A DNA stretch of 64,000 nt from Pythium myriotylum (lineage: Eukaryota; Oomycota; Peronosporomycetes; Pythiales; Pythiaceae): contig JALJCQ010000030.1 of NCBI GenBank assembly GCA_023091665.1, forward strand, positions 1,738,501 to 1,802,500, read 5' to 3'. The notes below the pieces were generated by a model. That model ran no database searches. It was given only the letters and a program-made list of their open reading frames with translations, and had not been told where the DNA came from. Shown here in pieces: positions 11,181 to 21,200 of the stretch. The position numbers were made by a program, and so were the translations under genes. How positions within the stretch are numbered: position 1 is the first letter of the stretch; each line of letters opens with the position of its first letter.

Positions 11181-12110
11181 ATGAGTTCCACGGCGTGGGC
11201 GTCGTGGCTCGACCGCCTGGAGGGCGCGCGCGCCCAGCAGAGCGCGCTCTCGGCCAAGATCCGCGCGGGAAACGGCGCCGCCGTCGGCACGAGCGCGTTC
11301 GCGCTGCAGCAGACGGTGTCGCGGCTGAAGCGCGACTTCGACCAGCTCAGGCGGTCCTCAGCCACTGTTGTGTACGAGAGTCACCAGTAACCGCCGAAGG
11401 ATCAAGACTTGCACTGACACTTTATGTAGAACCAAACAGGAGATGGATCGTCGTGAGCGCTTACTAGATCAGTTGATTCTCGAGCAGGTGATGGTGGCGG
11501 TGTGAGGTCCAGTTGTGTGGGAAGTGAAAACTTACAGTCCACATTTGAGTAGAAATCCGATATGGACACGCTCAACAGGCGGAGTGGGTCGAATGGTAGC
11601 AGCAAGTACGTATATTTGTTTGTGCTTATGATGACGATGAAAAATGCTTACAGTAATGCCAGTGCCGTGTCTCGTGACCAAGCTGGGAAGCTGCTTACCA
11701 TGCAGAACCAGATCATGAAAGGTGCCCTACAGATTGCCAACCGCTGTTTCCGTTATCTAACTAATTAGCGACGATTATGTTTTGTGTTGCAGATCAAGAT
11801 CAGCAGCTCGAGTTCATTAGTAAAGGAGTGTCGAACTTGAAGAACTACAGCACGACGATGAAGAACGAAACAGAACTTCACGTGCGCTTACTCGACGATA
11901 TCGACACTGATGTCTCACGCGCAACTGATGGTTTGGAGACCGAAGGGGCGAGGGCTGCACAGGTCTGTTTTGGAAGGGTCGCTCAGCAACGTTTTTTTGC
12001 TAAGTTTTATGATGGGATAGGTGGCGAGAAACAGCAGCAACTTCAAGCTCTACGTAATTATCTTGATCCTGTTCGTGATTCTTATCTTCCTGCTTCTTGC
12101 GGGTAGCTGA
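11181..12110 (+). CDS. Qc-SNARE (syntaxin 8/SYP7-like), histidine at the usual zero-layer glutamine
   Basis: Several short introns are needed (for example 11388-11429, about 11489-11547 and 11952-12019). After joining, an N-terminal helical region (LDRLEGARAQQSAL, ETKQ-type linker) is followed by one SNARE motif starting DQDQQLEFISKGVSNLKNY and running to RATDGLETEG. A C-terminal membrane anchor follows (LYVIILILFVILIFLLLAG) with a two-residue tail. Tail-anchored Qc-SNAREs act in fusion at endosomal or ER-Golgi membranes. The central zero-layer position, normally Gln, aligns with His in ETELHVRLLDDID. I place this by matching the following LLDD to the family's LLD/IIDD, so the substitution is an alignment inference. 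The start at 11181 is the first ATG and matches the helical N-terminus. Confidence 0.8.
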
Positions 12111-12251
12111 GCTCGATCTCGTCTGTGAGACGCAAGTGCGTTCACGTCGGTTAGGAATGCATTGATTAATGTCAGAAAGGATTGTGCTTGTGATGTGATG
12201 CAACAGTTTCTTCGTAATATGTACGATTCATACGTCGGTATGGTTCAGTCA

Positions 12252-12894
12252 TCAAGCAGCCTTTGGCTTTTGAAGTCTACTCATTCTAGGAACCGCAGTC
12301 TTGCGCGATTTCTTTGGCATAGCACCAAGGACAAGATACACGATCTTGGCCTTTGAATCATGGCTGCCGTTAGTTCTCCTTTCAAGACGTGACCCCACAC
12401 GGCAGCGCAACGCACATTGTTGTAGACAAATGCCGCATACATCACGATGGGGATGTGGTGGGTGGAGAAAGTCTCACCCAAGCCGAGTACTCGTTTCGCA
12501 GGCACGAAGACGTCGCCGTACAGAGCGAGGAACGAAAGCAGAATTATTAGGCGAATAAACTGCCATACGACGACACCGATTAGACTCAGACTTTAGATAA
12601 TGCAGGCGGTACTACATACAAGCGCAACATTGCGGAAGTAGAGTAAGAGCGTCACACCGCATGCCGCGAGCCTGGCAGCCGCAGGCTTGTCGTACTCGTA
12701 GAACTGCTTCACGGCCAGAGCGGCGACGAGAGCCTGCGCGACACACTTTGATCAGGCAGCGCAAACCACAGCGCCGCTGGAATACCGCTAACCAGCTGCA
12801 CGAAGACTACCACGTCAGAACGCTTCGTGCGCCCGTCGCGAGACGCGGGGCCCCAGAGCACACTGTGGAGCTGCTCGTGTTGCAAGACCACCAT
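12252..12894 (-). CDS. Small membrane protein, unrecognised
   Basis: Four exons join in frame: introns fit at 12734-12810, 12560-12619 and 12364-12440, all with GT..AG ends. The product is about 145 residues. It has a soluble N-terminus (MVVLQHEQLHSVLWGPAS), a hydrophobic hairpin (LAACGVTLLLYF, then FIRLIILLSFLALYG), another hydrophobic stretch (IVYLVLGAM) and a very basic end (PKKSRKTAVPRMSR). I do not recognise the family. The clean splice pattern and continuous hydrophobic segments support a real gene. It is divergent from RPP14 by 99 bases. Confidence 0.55.
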
Positions 12895-12993
12895 TCTCCC
12901 ACTCAACTGAGTTCGACAGGCTCCAAAAAGGGGATAAGTTGCTTCAAAGTTGCGACAACTTACTGTACCTCAAAGAAGCACCCAAAAGCATCA

Positions 12994-13501
12994 ATGGCGA
13001 TGGCGGCATCAGAGACGGTCGGCGGCCCGCACCACAAGTTCTCGCTGCACACCAAGCACGTCTTTGTGAAGATCGCAATGTGAGTACACTTGGCGATTGC
13101 GCGTGCTGACAAAGCGAGTCTCACTTTTGGAGCAGCATTTCAGAAGATGGATCTGCAGTCGTCAGCGACACCAAGCGCCTCAAGTTTGCACTCAACAACG
13201 AGCTACGTCTCGTGTTCGGCGAAGTGGGCGCCGCGAAGGCAGAGTTCGACCTGCTCTCGCTCTCCAATGCGACCAAGGACGAATCAGCGACGGCGATTCT
13301 CCGCGTTCATCACAGGTATGGCTCGAATCGTTGCAACCGCTGACAGGCCGACTAACTTGGTTCATGACCTAAAGCCAATTGCAGTTTGTGTGGGGTGCCT
13401 TGACTATGTGCTCTTCCATCGACTCTAAATTGTGCAAGCTACAAGTTCTCCACGTGAGCTCATCGCTGATGGGGCTCGCTTCTCCCCGATTTCTTGTGTA
13501 A
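12994..13501 (+). CDS. RPP14: RNase P/MRP subunit Rpp14
   Basis: After removing two introns (from 13080 to about 13137, and from about 13316 to about 13374) the protein is about 130 residues. It aligns along its length with Rpp14: LFGEV-like LVFGEVGAAKAEFDLLSL, SATAILRV, the FVWGALT block and an ending VLHVSSSLMGLASPRFLV that matches the Rpp14 C-terminus. Rpp14 with Rpp38/Pop5-type proteins is part of the protein moiety of nuclear RNase P and MRP, which process tRNA 5' ends and pre-rRNA. The second acceptor (CTAAAG) is chosen because it restores SQLQFVWGALT. The ATG at 12994 has a second in-frame ATG two codons on. Confidence 0.8.
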
Positions 13502-13553
13502 GCAGAAGTTTAAAATCAAACTCATTTGTCTATTAGCGCATCCATTCGTGGCG

Positions 13554-16500
13554 CTACAGTCTCAACGGCCCTGCTGCCTTCGCTCGCTCCTTCTGTCGCT
13601 CATCAGTGCTTGGACTATCAGCCCGACGGCCCTCGAGATAGAAGGATGCATCATCATCGGACCGCAGACTCACCTCACTCATCTGGCGTGCATAACGTTC
13701 CGAGCTGTTCGACAAGTACGAGTCACGGAGGTCATCTAGCTGCTTGATGTTGCTGTAGCTGTCTCGATCCCCCGACGTTCCCGAGATCGCGCTGAGCATC
13801 GTGTCATTCCCATGCGTATAACTGTCCTGATCTCCCGATATTCCCGAGATCGCGCTCAGCATTGTGTCATTTCCATGCGCGTAACTGTCCTGACCCCCCG
13901 ACGCTCCCGAGTTCACGCTGAGCATTGTGTCATTCCCGTGAGAGCTGACAGAATCGATATCAACGTCACTGTCCGATTTCTCATCGATATCCACCGATTC
14001 TCGATCACTGTCTGCGTCGTCATCGAGGTCAATATCGCGATCTCCGTCCTTCTCTTTTTCATCGTCATCACTATCATCGCTGACTGGTGTTGCATCGATG
14101 TCTACCGATTCTGTTTCATCCTTGTCGTCGTCGAACTCATCACCCTTGGGAAAGTCGAGCAAAGGAGCTAGTCCTTCTTCATCTTCCTCGTCATCATGAT
14201 CACCAAGGTCATTCTCGATTGTGGCGGCTCCTTCACCTGACTTCTCCAAATACTCCACAGCTAAACTATCCAGATTTTGAGTTCCATGTTGTGAAAGATC
14301 CGGTCGGTTGGTTGAGTCGATCGTCGTGTCGAACAAGCGCTCAGAATCCAGCATGGTTCCTTGGCGGCTGGATGCGTAGCTGTCAGCAGTCATGAAAGAA
14401 GACATCATATCGTCGTCTCCGCGATTTGAGCCTGTCCCCAAGCTTGAGTTAGTGATGCCGCTTCTCGCGAACGTAGCGCCAGACGCATAGCTTCCATCCT
14501 CAGATGGCGCACGCTGATTGAACCAGTCGTCATTTGACTCGGTGCTGAAACTTTGCCGCAAACCGCGTTGATCAGGTGAGTCGCTGGTCCATGCTGCACT
14601 CGCACCAGCACCACCAGCCACTGCAAGCGCTTCACTCGCTTTCGATGAGTTTGGTCCACGCTCACTGTCACCAATTCTAGTATCTGTTCCGTAAGAGTCG
14701 TCAGAGTCGAATCTCACGAACGAGCCCCGTGGTGGTGGTTGTCTCGCAGCTTCCTCAGCAGCAGCCGATTCTGCCGCGCGGCGCTCCATGTTTCGTCGCC
14801 AGGTGTACTTCTCAGGTTCCGGCTTTGCAGCAGCGATAGGTTCCGGTGTTTGGTCATTTTGTTGTTGGGAGGATCGAGCCGCGGCTGCCACCCCGACTGC
14901 AGCACCAACACCAATGGCTGCAGCAGCACTGGTTTCAGGATCAATCCCAAGGTAGCGATCTGTGATCGATCGACCTTGATTGCGCCCCGCAGTAGTGTTG
15001 TTTGCTCCATAAACACTTTGGCCCGAGGCACCTCCTTGGTGGGTCCCGTATCCAGGCTCAGAGCCACTACCATATCGGTTCTGAGCTGCATTTTCTGGTT
15101 TTCTCGGGTCTGCACCATAGGCATTCTGATCTGTTGAGTCCCGCATGCCGGCTTGCTGACTAGCCATATCCGCAGCAGATACTGGTTGTTGTTGGTGTTG
15201 ACCGTATCGATCTTTGGCAATGTAACCACCAGCAGCTCCACCCACGGCAGCAGCTTGAATATTCGAATCTGCTCGCCCGTACGGTTGCTGCTGACCTCCG
15301 AGGAAGCTTTGTTCCTTGTACTGTTGGGATTGGGCGTACGCATTAGTAGGTTCGGTCTGATTTCGTGATGTCATCTGGTCTTCGACAGAGTTCAAGCGTT
15401 GGTAGCGCCCACCCCGGTTCGCGTCCTCAATAGCATGGCGGCGTGCGTCTGCGTCATCATCATCATCATCATCATTCTTCCCCTTGCTCTTGCAGCCCCG
15501 CACAAGTTTGTACACAATAATGTATGCTTGGCGTAGGAAGAGGAGAAAGAAAATGAAAATGTTGATGCCGATAATGGCGTAAGCGACTTTGTCTCGAACA
15601 TTCTGTGGGAAGAAGTCATCTTGAACCAGAACGAGCATCATGCAGATAAGAACAACCTTCATGAAGACCGATGCGAGGCCAATGTAGTACAGGAATCGCA
15701 GAAGGTTTGGTTCGCGCACAAGCAGGAGAAGAAGGTACAGGAATGTCACGCCAAGCACAAAGAAAAGCTGCGTTGTCGGATCTTGAATAACCCCGACGAT
15801 GATGCCAGTTGTAACTGCGAGGAGAATCCGAGGAACGAAAAAGAATCGGTTGTCGAAGTTGTACTCGTCGTAGTATGCACTGTACTTAGCTGCAAAAGGG
15901 CGATCGTCGTGCTCGATAGTGCCAATATCCTTCAGCTCGTCGGTGTTGTTAGCGATAATGAGAATACCGAAAACAATCGCAAAACCAATAGCTACAACGA
16001 GTAGCACGCAACCTAGAGCGAAATTTGAGTCCTTGGGCTGATCTGAACGGACATTCTCGTAGATGAAATAGCTTCCAGTCATCGCCAGAATATACTGCGC
16101 CAGAAGTAGAGCAAGCAGGCATGCCCAGATCACCTTCCGATACCACTTCGATGCGATCTCACCGAAAGTCTGCTTTTTGCTAATGCAGGAGATGATCATA
16201 ATCCAGATGACGTAGAGCGCATGGATCACTACGACCACAGCGGCGAACACTTTTAGCGTGTAGAAGAAGAGGTCCTTGGGTTCAATTCCCAAGGTTTTGG
16301 CATACTTTGCCGGTCCAGTTTCTCCGTCATACTTAGGTTGGACGGCCGCCGATGCCGTATCTGCGATTGTTCCGGTCACGTCCAGGCGACGTGACGGTAT
16401 AAAATGCTTCGACACGGACTTGGGTAGATTAAAATTGGTCCATGCAAGTTCCTTGGAGAACTGGCGCAGAAACTCTGGCGATCCTTTCAGTTGAAGTTGG

Positions 16501-16985
16501 CCGATCATGCCGATGTACTGAGCCTGCTCAAGGATGTGTGTCATCTCGTAGAATCCACCCGAAAAGCTCAGGACCGAGGCCAAGGAGGGGAAGGCAGTGG
16601 CCCATAACATCGAGCCGGCTCCGACAGCTGCAGTCGCGACCAGTGAGGTCGCCACAACGGACGAAATCGTCTTGCCGGCCGACGTGTCGAGGAAGTGGAG
16701 CGTGCCTGTCGAGTTAGTCGGCCAATCGGTGTTGGTGCCGAAGACGCAGCCCGAGCAGTTGTTGGCCGCAATGGTGCTTGCGCTGATCGAGTCGTAGTCG
16801 GTGCCTTTCGGGAGTCCCAACTCGCTCACGATCTTGTCCTCACCCCAGGGCAAGATGTAGAAGTAGAAAATCGCGATGAAGAGCACGAGCATGCCAACAC
16901 TCAGCAGCAGGCCGATGAGCTGCGAGAGGATAATGCAGCCGCAGCATTTCGCGGCGCAACAGATTGGACTCGTGAGGAGACCCAT
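13554..16985 (-). CDS. Large multi-pass membrane protein with acidic, repetitive C-terminal tail
   Basis: One intact frame of 1,143 residues. The first 500 or so residues are membrane-associated: a strong first segment (residues 17-50, LIGLLLSVGMLVLFIAIFYF), another near 100-135, and a cluster between 235 and 500 including VFAAVVVVIHALYVIWIMI, ILLAVTTGIIVGVI and IGINIFIFFLLFL. The second half is predicted to be disordered: Gln/Ser/Gly-rich, then Ala-rich, then strongly Asp/Glu-rich, ending in three 21-residue repeats around HGNDTMLS. The membrane cluster resembles the layout of fungal TRP-like (flavin-carrier type) proteins, but I cannot confirm that. The start MGLLTSPICCAAKCCGC, with several Cys next to the first membrane segment, suggests possible palmitoylation (inference). 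It converges with RPP14. Confidence 0.75.
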   Translation of the reverse strand: MGLLTSPICCAAKCCGCIILSQLIGLLLSVGMLVLFIAIFYFYILPWGEDKIVSELGLPKGTDYDSISASTIAANNCSGCVFGTNTDWPTNSTGTLHFLDTSAGKTISSVVATSLVATAAVGAGSMLWATAFPSLASVLSFSGGFYEMTHILEQAQYIGMIGQLQLKGSPEFLRQFSKELAWTNFNLPKSVSKHFIPSRRLDVTGTIADTASAAVQPKYDGETGPAKYAKTLGIEPKDLFFYTLKVFAAVVVVIHALYVIWIMIISCISKKQTFGEIASKWYRKVIWACLLALLLAQYILAMTGSYFIYENVRSDQPKDSNFALGCVLLVVAIGFAIVFGILIIANNTDELKDIGTIEHDDRPFAAKYSAYYDEYNFDNRFFFVPRILLAVTTGIIVGVIQDPTTQLFFVLGVTFLYLLLLLVREPNLLRFLYYIGLASVFMKVVLICMMLVLVQDDFFPQNVRDKVAYAIIGINIFIFFLLFLRQAYIIVYKLVRGCKSKGKNDDDDDDDADARRHAIEDANRGGRYQRLNSVEDQMTSRNQTEPTNAYAQSQQYKEQSFLGGQQQPYGRADSNIQAAAVGGAAGGYIAKDRYGQHQQQPVSAADMASQQAGMRDSTDQNAYGADPRKPENAAQNRYGSGSEPGYGTHQGGASGQSVYGANNTTAGRNQGRSITDRYLGIDPETSAAAAIGVGAAVGVAAAARSSQQQNDQTPEPIAAAKPEPEKYTWRRNMERRAAESAAAEEAARQPPPRGSFVRFDSDDSYGTDTRIGDSERGPNSSKASEALAVAGGAGASAAWTSDSPDQRGLRQSFSTESNDDWFNQRAPSEDGSYASGATFARSGITNSSLGTGSNRGDDDMMSSFMTADSYASSRQGTMLDSERLFDTTIDSTNRPDLSQHGTQNLDSLAVEYLEKSGEGAATIENDLGDHDDEEDEEGLAPLLDFPKGDEFDDDKDETESVDIDATPVSDDSDDDEKEKDGDRDIDLDDDADSDRESVDIDEKSDSDVDIDSVSSHGNDTMLSVNSGASGGQDSYAHGNDTMLSAISGISGDQDSYTHGNDTMLSAISGTSGDRDSYSNIKQLDDLRDSYLSNSSERYARQMSEVSLRSDDDASFYLEGRRADSPSTDERQKERAKAAGPLRL
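13760..13950 (-). repeat. Three tandem 63-base coding repeats
   Basis: A 63-base unit is repeated three times with exact phase: the landmark CCGAG lies at 13781, 13844 and 13907. Each encodes 21 residues of the form HGNDTMLSAISGxSGDxDSYx near the C-terminus of the membrane protein. The first two copies are almost identical, so a recent expansion or ongoing homogenisation is likely. Confidence 0.85.
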
Positions 16986-17730
16986 CGTTGCTGGAGCTTA
17001 GTTGTGGCGTCTCTGCTGGTACCGGGACGTCGCTCTCGAGTCGGTCGGTTCGTTGAGTGACGAGGCCGACGCCGAGCGTCGCAGGTGATGCCTCTCGGCC
17101 GTTTGAAGGGCACGAAATGGCCTCGAGGTGATGTGCAGGGCAATGGCGGGAATTTATCACCCACTGTGGAAATGTAACCAGAAGAGTCAGCAGCGAAGGC
17201 CCGAAACTCCGTTGACGTATTCGTAATTTACGATCCCAGAAACGCACGAGTCCCACAGTCACTTGCATTTCCATCACCTCCGGATGTTAGACACCCACAC
17301 CGAAGCCAAGTCTGGAAAATTTTGATCATGGCCACCACAGCAAGCAGCGCTGTCTATCAAGACATGGGTACACTCGCAACCAACGCAGGCGTTCTCTCGT
17401 CTTCGTGTTTCTTGGCCTGCGACATCCTGGTCAGGGGCGATGGACAGCCGAGGCGTTTGCTGGCGAAAATTCGACCAGGTTCTCGTTTGCATGGGCATTT
17501 TGCATTACGGATTGCAATGCACGAGACGACAGACCGTATCTCCACCTGCCTAGTGGAGAGCGGAAGGAAAACAGTTGATATTACCATCCATCAATTGGTG
17601 CGAAGAAGCCCGTGGGCAGAGAAGCTCGGTCCTTCCTTGTATCGCGTGTCGAGACCACGGAACCTGCTAATAGAAATGCGTTTCTAAATACCGACCTGCG
17701 TTTCTGTCAGACGCAAGAATCATTCTCAAA
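16986..17730. other. Intergenic region, mostly without recognised genes
   Basis: About 745 bases between the start of the large membrane protein and PCC1. It should hold the membrane-protein promoter and the PCC1 promoter. One 119-codon frame at 17328-17687 is listed separately. At 17252-17267 a TCACTTGCATTTCC sequence resembles the oomycete initiator element; this is a weak match. Confidence 0.35.
17328..17687 (+). CDS. Hypothetical protein, 119 residues
   Basis: An ATG-initiated frame of 119 codons starting MATTASSAVYQDMG. It has no recognised motif, no signal peptide and no membrane segment. It lies between two supported genes and about 60 bases after an initiator-like sequence. No homology is recalled, and it could be a chance frame inside a promoter region. 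Confidence 0.22.
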   Translation: MATTASSAVYQDMGTLATNAGVLSSSCFLACDILVRGDGQPRRLLAKIRPGSRLHGHFALRIAMHETTDRISTCLVESGRKTVDITIHQLVRRSPWAEKLGPSLYRVSRPRNLLIEMRF

Positions 17731-18159
17731 ATGAGCGCGACCCATCCGTACGAGTGGTGAGTTGGCTCGCCGGCGCATCGCCCTTGCATTGCGTCCGTCG
17801 CTGTGGTCGTACTCACGTGTAGACGCGCGCTGTCGTCGGTGCCATGCAGCGAGATCACCTTGCATTTCCCAGAGGCGGAGGATGCCCAGCACGCGATGTT
17901 GACCATTCAAGTGGACGAGGAGCTCCAGCCCGAGAAGATCCACCGCTCGCTGTCGGTCAGCGGTGCTGACCTCATTGTGTACGTGTGTCTAGTTGGGCTG
18001 CATGTGAATGGATTCCTTGCTGATCTCATGGCGCTGGTAATTTGCTCTCATGGCAGTCACTTCGAGGCAACCGAGATCCGTCTGCTCCGAGTCGCCGTGT
18101 CGTCATTCTATGATATGGCGCTACTGGTCTCGCGCACGCTGCTCGAGTTTAAGGAATAG
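17731..18159 (+). CDS. PCC1: KEOPS/EKC complex subunit Pcc1
   Basis: With introns 17757-17849 and 17979-18056 removed, the 85-residue product matches the Pcc1/LAGE3 family: YECEITLHFPEAEDAQHAM, a KIHRSLSVSGADLIVHFEA strand pair, and LLRVAVSSFYDMALLVSRTL at the end. Pcc1 dimerises in KEOPS, which makes the universal t6A modification of tRNAs decoding ANN codons. The first acceptor at 17849 was chosen because the alternative at about 17820 creates a stop. The first exon has only 26 bases, so automatic annotation may miss it. Confidence 0.82.
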
Positions 18160-18282
18160 AGTGCACTTGAAATGTACGGTAGCATTGTTGACCACGGCCA
18201 TTGGGAGGGGGGGCAGGTAGACCCAAGCTCCTCGGCGAAGTATTGCTCATATTAGTAGCCCTATTGTATTGGAAGTCGTTGC

Positions 18283-21200
18283 ATGTCAAACAAAACATAC
18301 ATCATGGTGCCTTGGGATGCGAGTGGCGAGCTGCGTGAGGTGCGCCGCACTTCAACGGCGCCGCCAACCCCCGTAGAAGCAGAAGGCCAGCACGCAAGTC
18401 TTGGGCGACTGCTCCGAGTCATTGCTGATCCACGAAGCAACGATTCTCACGTGCGTAGCAGCTTCTGAGCACTCTTGGTGGCATGTTACCGAACACGCCG
18501 TGTGTGTCCTTCTCCTCTAGATGGTAGCAGCGATAGAGCATATAAGAATTACAACCATCAGTGATGCTGGCAGCTCGCTGGACTTGAGGGCGATGGGAGA
18601 ATTGGAGAAGCGACCGCCCCAAGTGCTGTCGCTGAAGGACCACCGCCACATCAGCAACTTGGAGAGCGTGCTTCGGGTCGTCCAACAGTCCGCCACAATA
18701 CTAGAATCCAATTTGTCCAGCCTTGAACATGTCGGTGGTGCATCGCGGGGCGGGGTTTCTGCTGCCAGGTACGTTCTCCAGGACCACGAGACGCCAAAGG
18801 TGAGGAATATTCAGACTCCGAGTTGTGTTTCCAGAAATCTTCTTTGCGCATTGGCTAGTGCTCTGGTCACACAGAGCGTCGACGAGTGCACATCCACCAA
18901 GACGAACGTTTGTGTTTGGACTCTGCAGTCTAAGAAGCGTCTGCTTCTGCTCCACTGGATGCTTGGACTCGGTCGCGAGGCTTCTCGAGTAGTGATCAAC
19001 GAGGCCCTCGCACCATGCCTGTCGAGTGACAAGGCCAATCAGCTTGCTGTGAGCTTTGTGATCTTTGAGCTTGCGCAACGGCAGCGTAGGAACTGCGATA
19101 CGGACAGCGGAAGCTGGGCGCAGCTTATCGCGCCACTCGTTGAAGTCGTCAGTCGTGGTTCAACCCGTACAGTAAACGGGCAGAAGCCGACCCAACTGGG
19201 CATTGCAGCGCTTGACGCACTGTGTGCTGTGCTTTGTATCTCGAGGGTACCTGGCTATGATGTTCATCGAGTTGTGGTGAGGTTTCAACTACTCCGGGTG
19301 GACATTGCTATAGCACTACTAACGACGTTCGCAGGATGCAATGAGGTTGGCACTGACCATGTTCAAGCAGCACAAAGATCATTCACCAAGAGGGCGATGG
19401 GCTTTGATTGCAGCAGATAATCTCTTGTCTATATTGGCGACGTCTGATCCAGACGATTTGACGGACTCGTCGGAGATGATTATGTGGCACTGGAATGCTT
19501 CTGTCATGTGGTTATGCTCTCGTAGTGATTGCATCCTGGCCGTCAAAAAGCGGCTTTGTGGTGCGATATCGCTGACTATTGACACGATGTACGGGCTAAC
19601 AACTGCGAGGAGTGGCGTATCGTTCTCTCCACACGTTTTCTGTGCTCTGCTTCGAAGGCTGTGCTCTTTGCTGAGTATGCGCTACGAGTTTGCTGAAGAA
19701 TTGACAAAGACAAACATGATGGGGAAACTTTTGGCTTCACTGGGGCTGAAGCTCGCTGATCCTGCTACCAGTGTCCCTGCTGCAGAAGTTCTACGCCTGT
19801 GTCTGCTCGGCGACTCGGATTCCAGTAGACGAATGCAGCCGTTGTTGCACCTGTCGAAGACCGAGCTTTTAGGGTTCATTTCTCTCGTTCAACGTAGCGT
19901 GAAGGAACCGCATGAAGTCAAGGTAGAAGTGTTCACACTCCTCGCCGAGATTAGCCTCCAGTTTGGTGTTACGACTGATACCTTACTCCGAGTTGACGAT
20001 GGTAATTCGACCTTCCCCATGAACCTGATTGGTCAAGCTTTGAGTTGTTACACAAGAGTATACGCCGCAGACCCAGGCTTGAAGCGACACTGGCTTCAGC
20101 AGACGACCAAAACAGTTTTGTACATTCTCGAATGCCATCCTTTCAAAAGAGCGCGAGAACAGGCAGTTGGGCTAGTGTCGAAACTCGACCCGGTACTAAC
20201 GATGAAGTTTGCAGCATCCAAGCTCCTACATGAGGCGGGGAGTGCGATTGGGAACCAACTAGTGACTCTTTTATTCGAGGAAGCAGAGAGTGAAAAGGCT
20301 CTCACCTTGGAGTTGGCATGCACAATAATTGATACGCTTTGCCGAGGTGATTTGCCAAAGTTGACGATATCGAGCCCGCAAGACTTCGGGAAGCAGCACC
20401 AGCACAGCGACCAAAGAGACTTAATTGGTGCTATCCCCAGGTCCGCGAATGCTTGGTGCACTGAGGCGACCCATTTGACCAGGACTGCTGTCATTACTGC
20501 GCTAGTCCATAAAATTTTCGGTTCGCCTCGAGACTCTGTGTATATAACGTGGCTTAGGGAACTGTCGCTACTTGGATGGTTCAACGATGCCATTCCCGAC
20601 ATCGTACGTGTGATCATCTCATACATGAAGGTATGTCTGTGATTGGTCCGATCTTGCGCCAACAAGTGCCAGAGTAGACTCATGCTGTGGGATTTGCAGA
20701 GTCTTGAAGGTCTCACTGAAGAGCTGCTACAAGAGGAGTCGTATAGCTCGGCGAAAGCGGTCGAGCATTTGCTATTCGCTCGGCTTGCACCCAACTTAGT
20801 CCTTCGTGTGATACCGCGCGCTTCATTTTACGAACTAATGACGACATCCAACTTGCTGGTACGTTGCGTGGTTGCCAAAGTATTTCCTCTCACTAAACTT
20901 CACCTTGATACAGGCACGACGTAGGATCTACGCGGACAGTGGAACTTTGAGTCTAAATGATTCCATCTTCGAGCTGGTTGATCTCTTGTGGAAGCAAATC
21001 CTTAACCCCATGGAGTTTAAGGAAGTTAAGATGCTCTCAGCCGAGCTCCTAGCGAAACTACCGGTGTCCACAATTCTACCAGATGTGTTGGATCGGCTCA
21101 CCAATTTTCTCTACTTCTGCGGCACCCCGATGGCCGTAACGACGACACTTACCAAAAACTTGGAGTCTTCAGGAGACAGCAGCTTCGTCGTTGCGAAGTT

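Noticed and set aside
17731..17850. Apparent early stop in PCC1 (TGG TGA)
   Set aside because: A GT..AG intron from 17757 to 17849 removes it and gives a textbook Pcc1 N-terminus.
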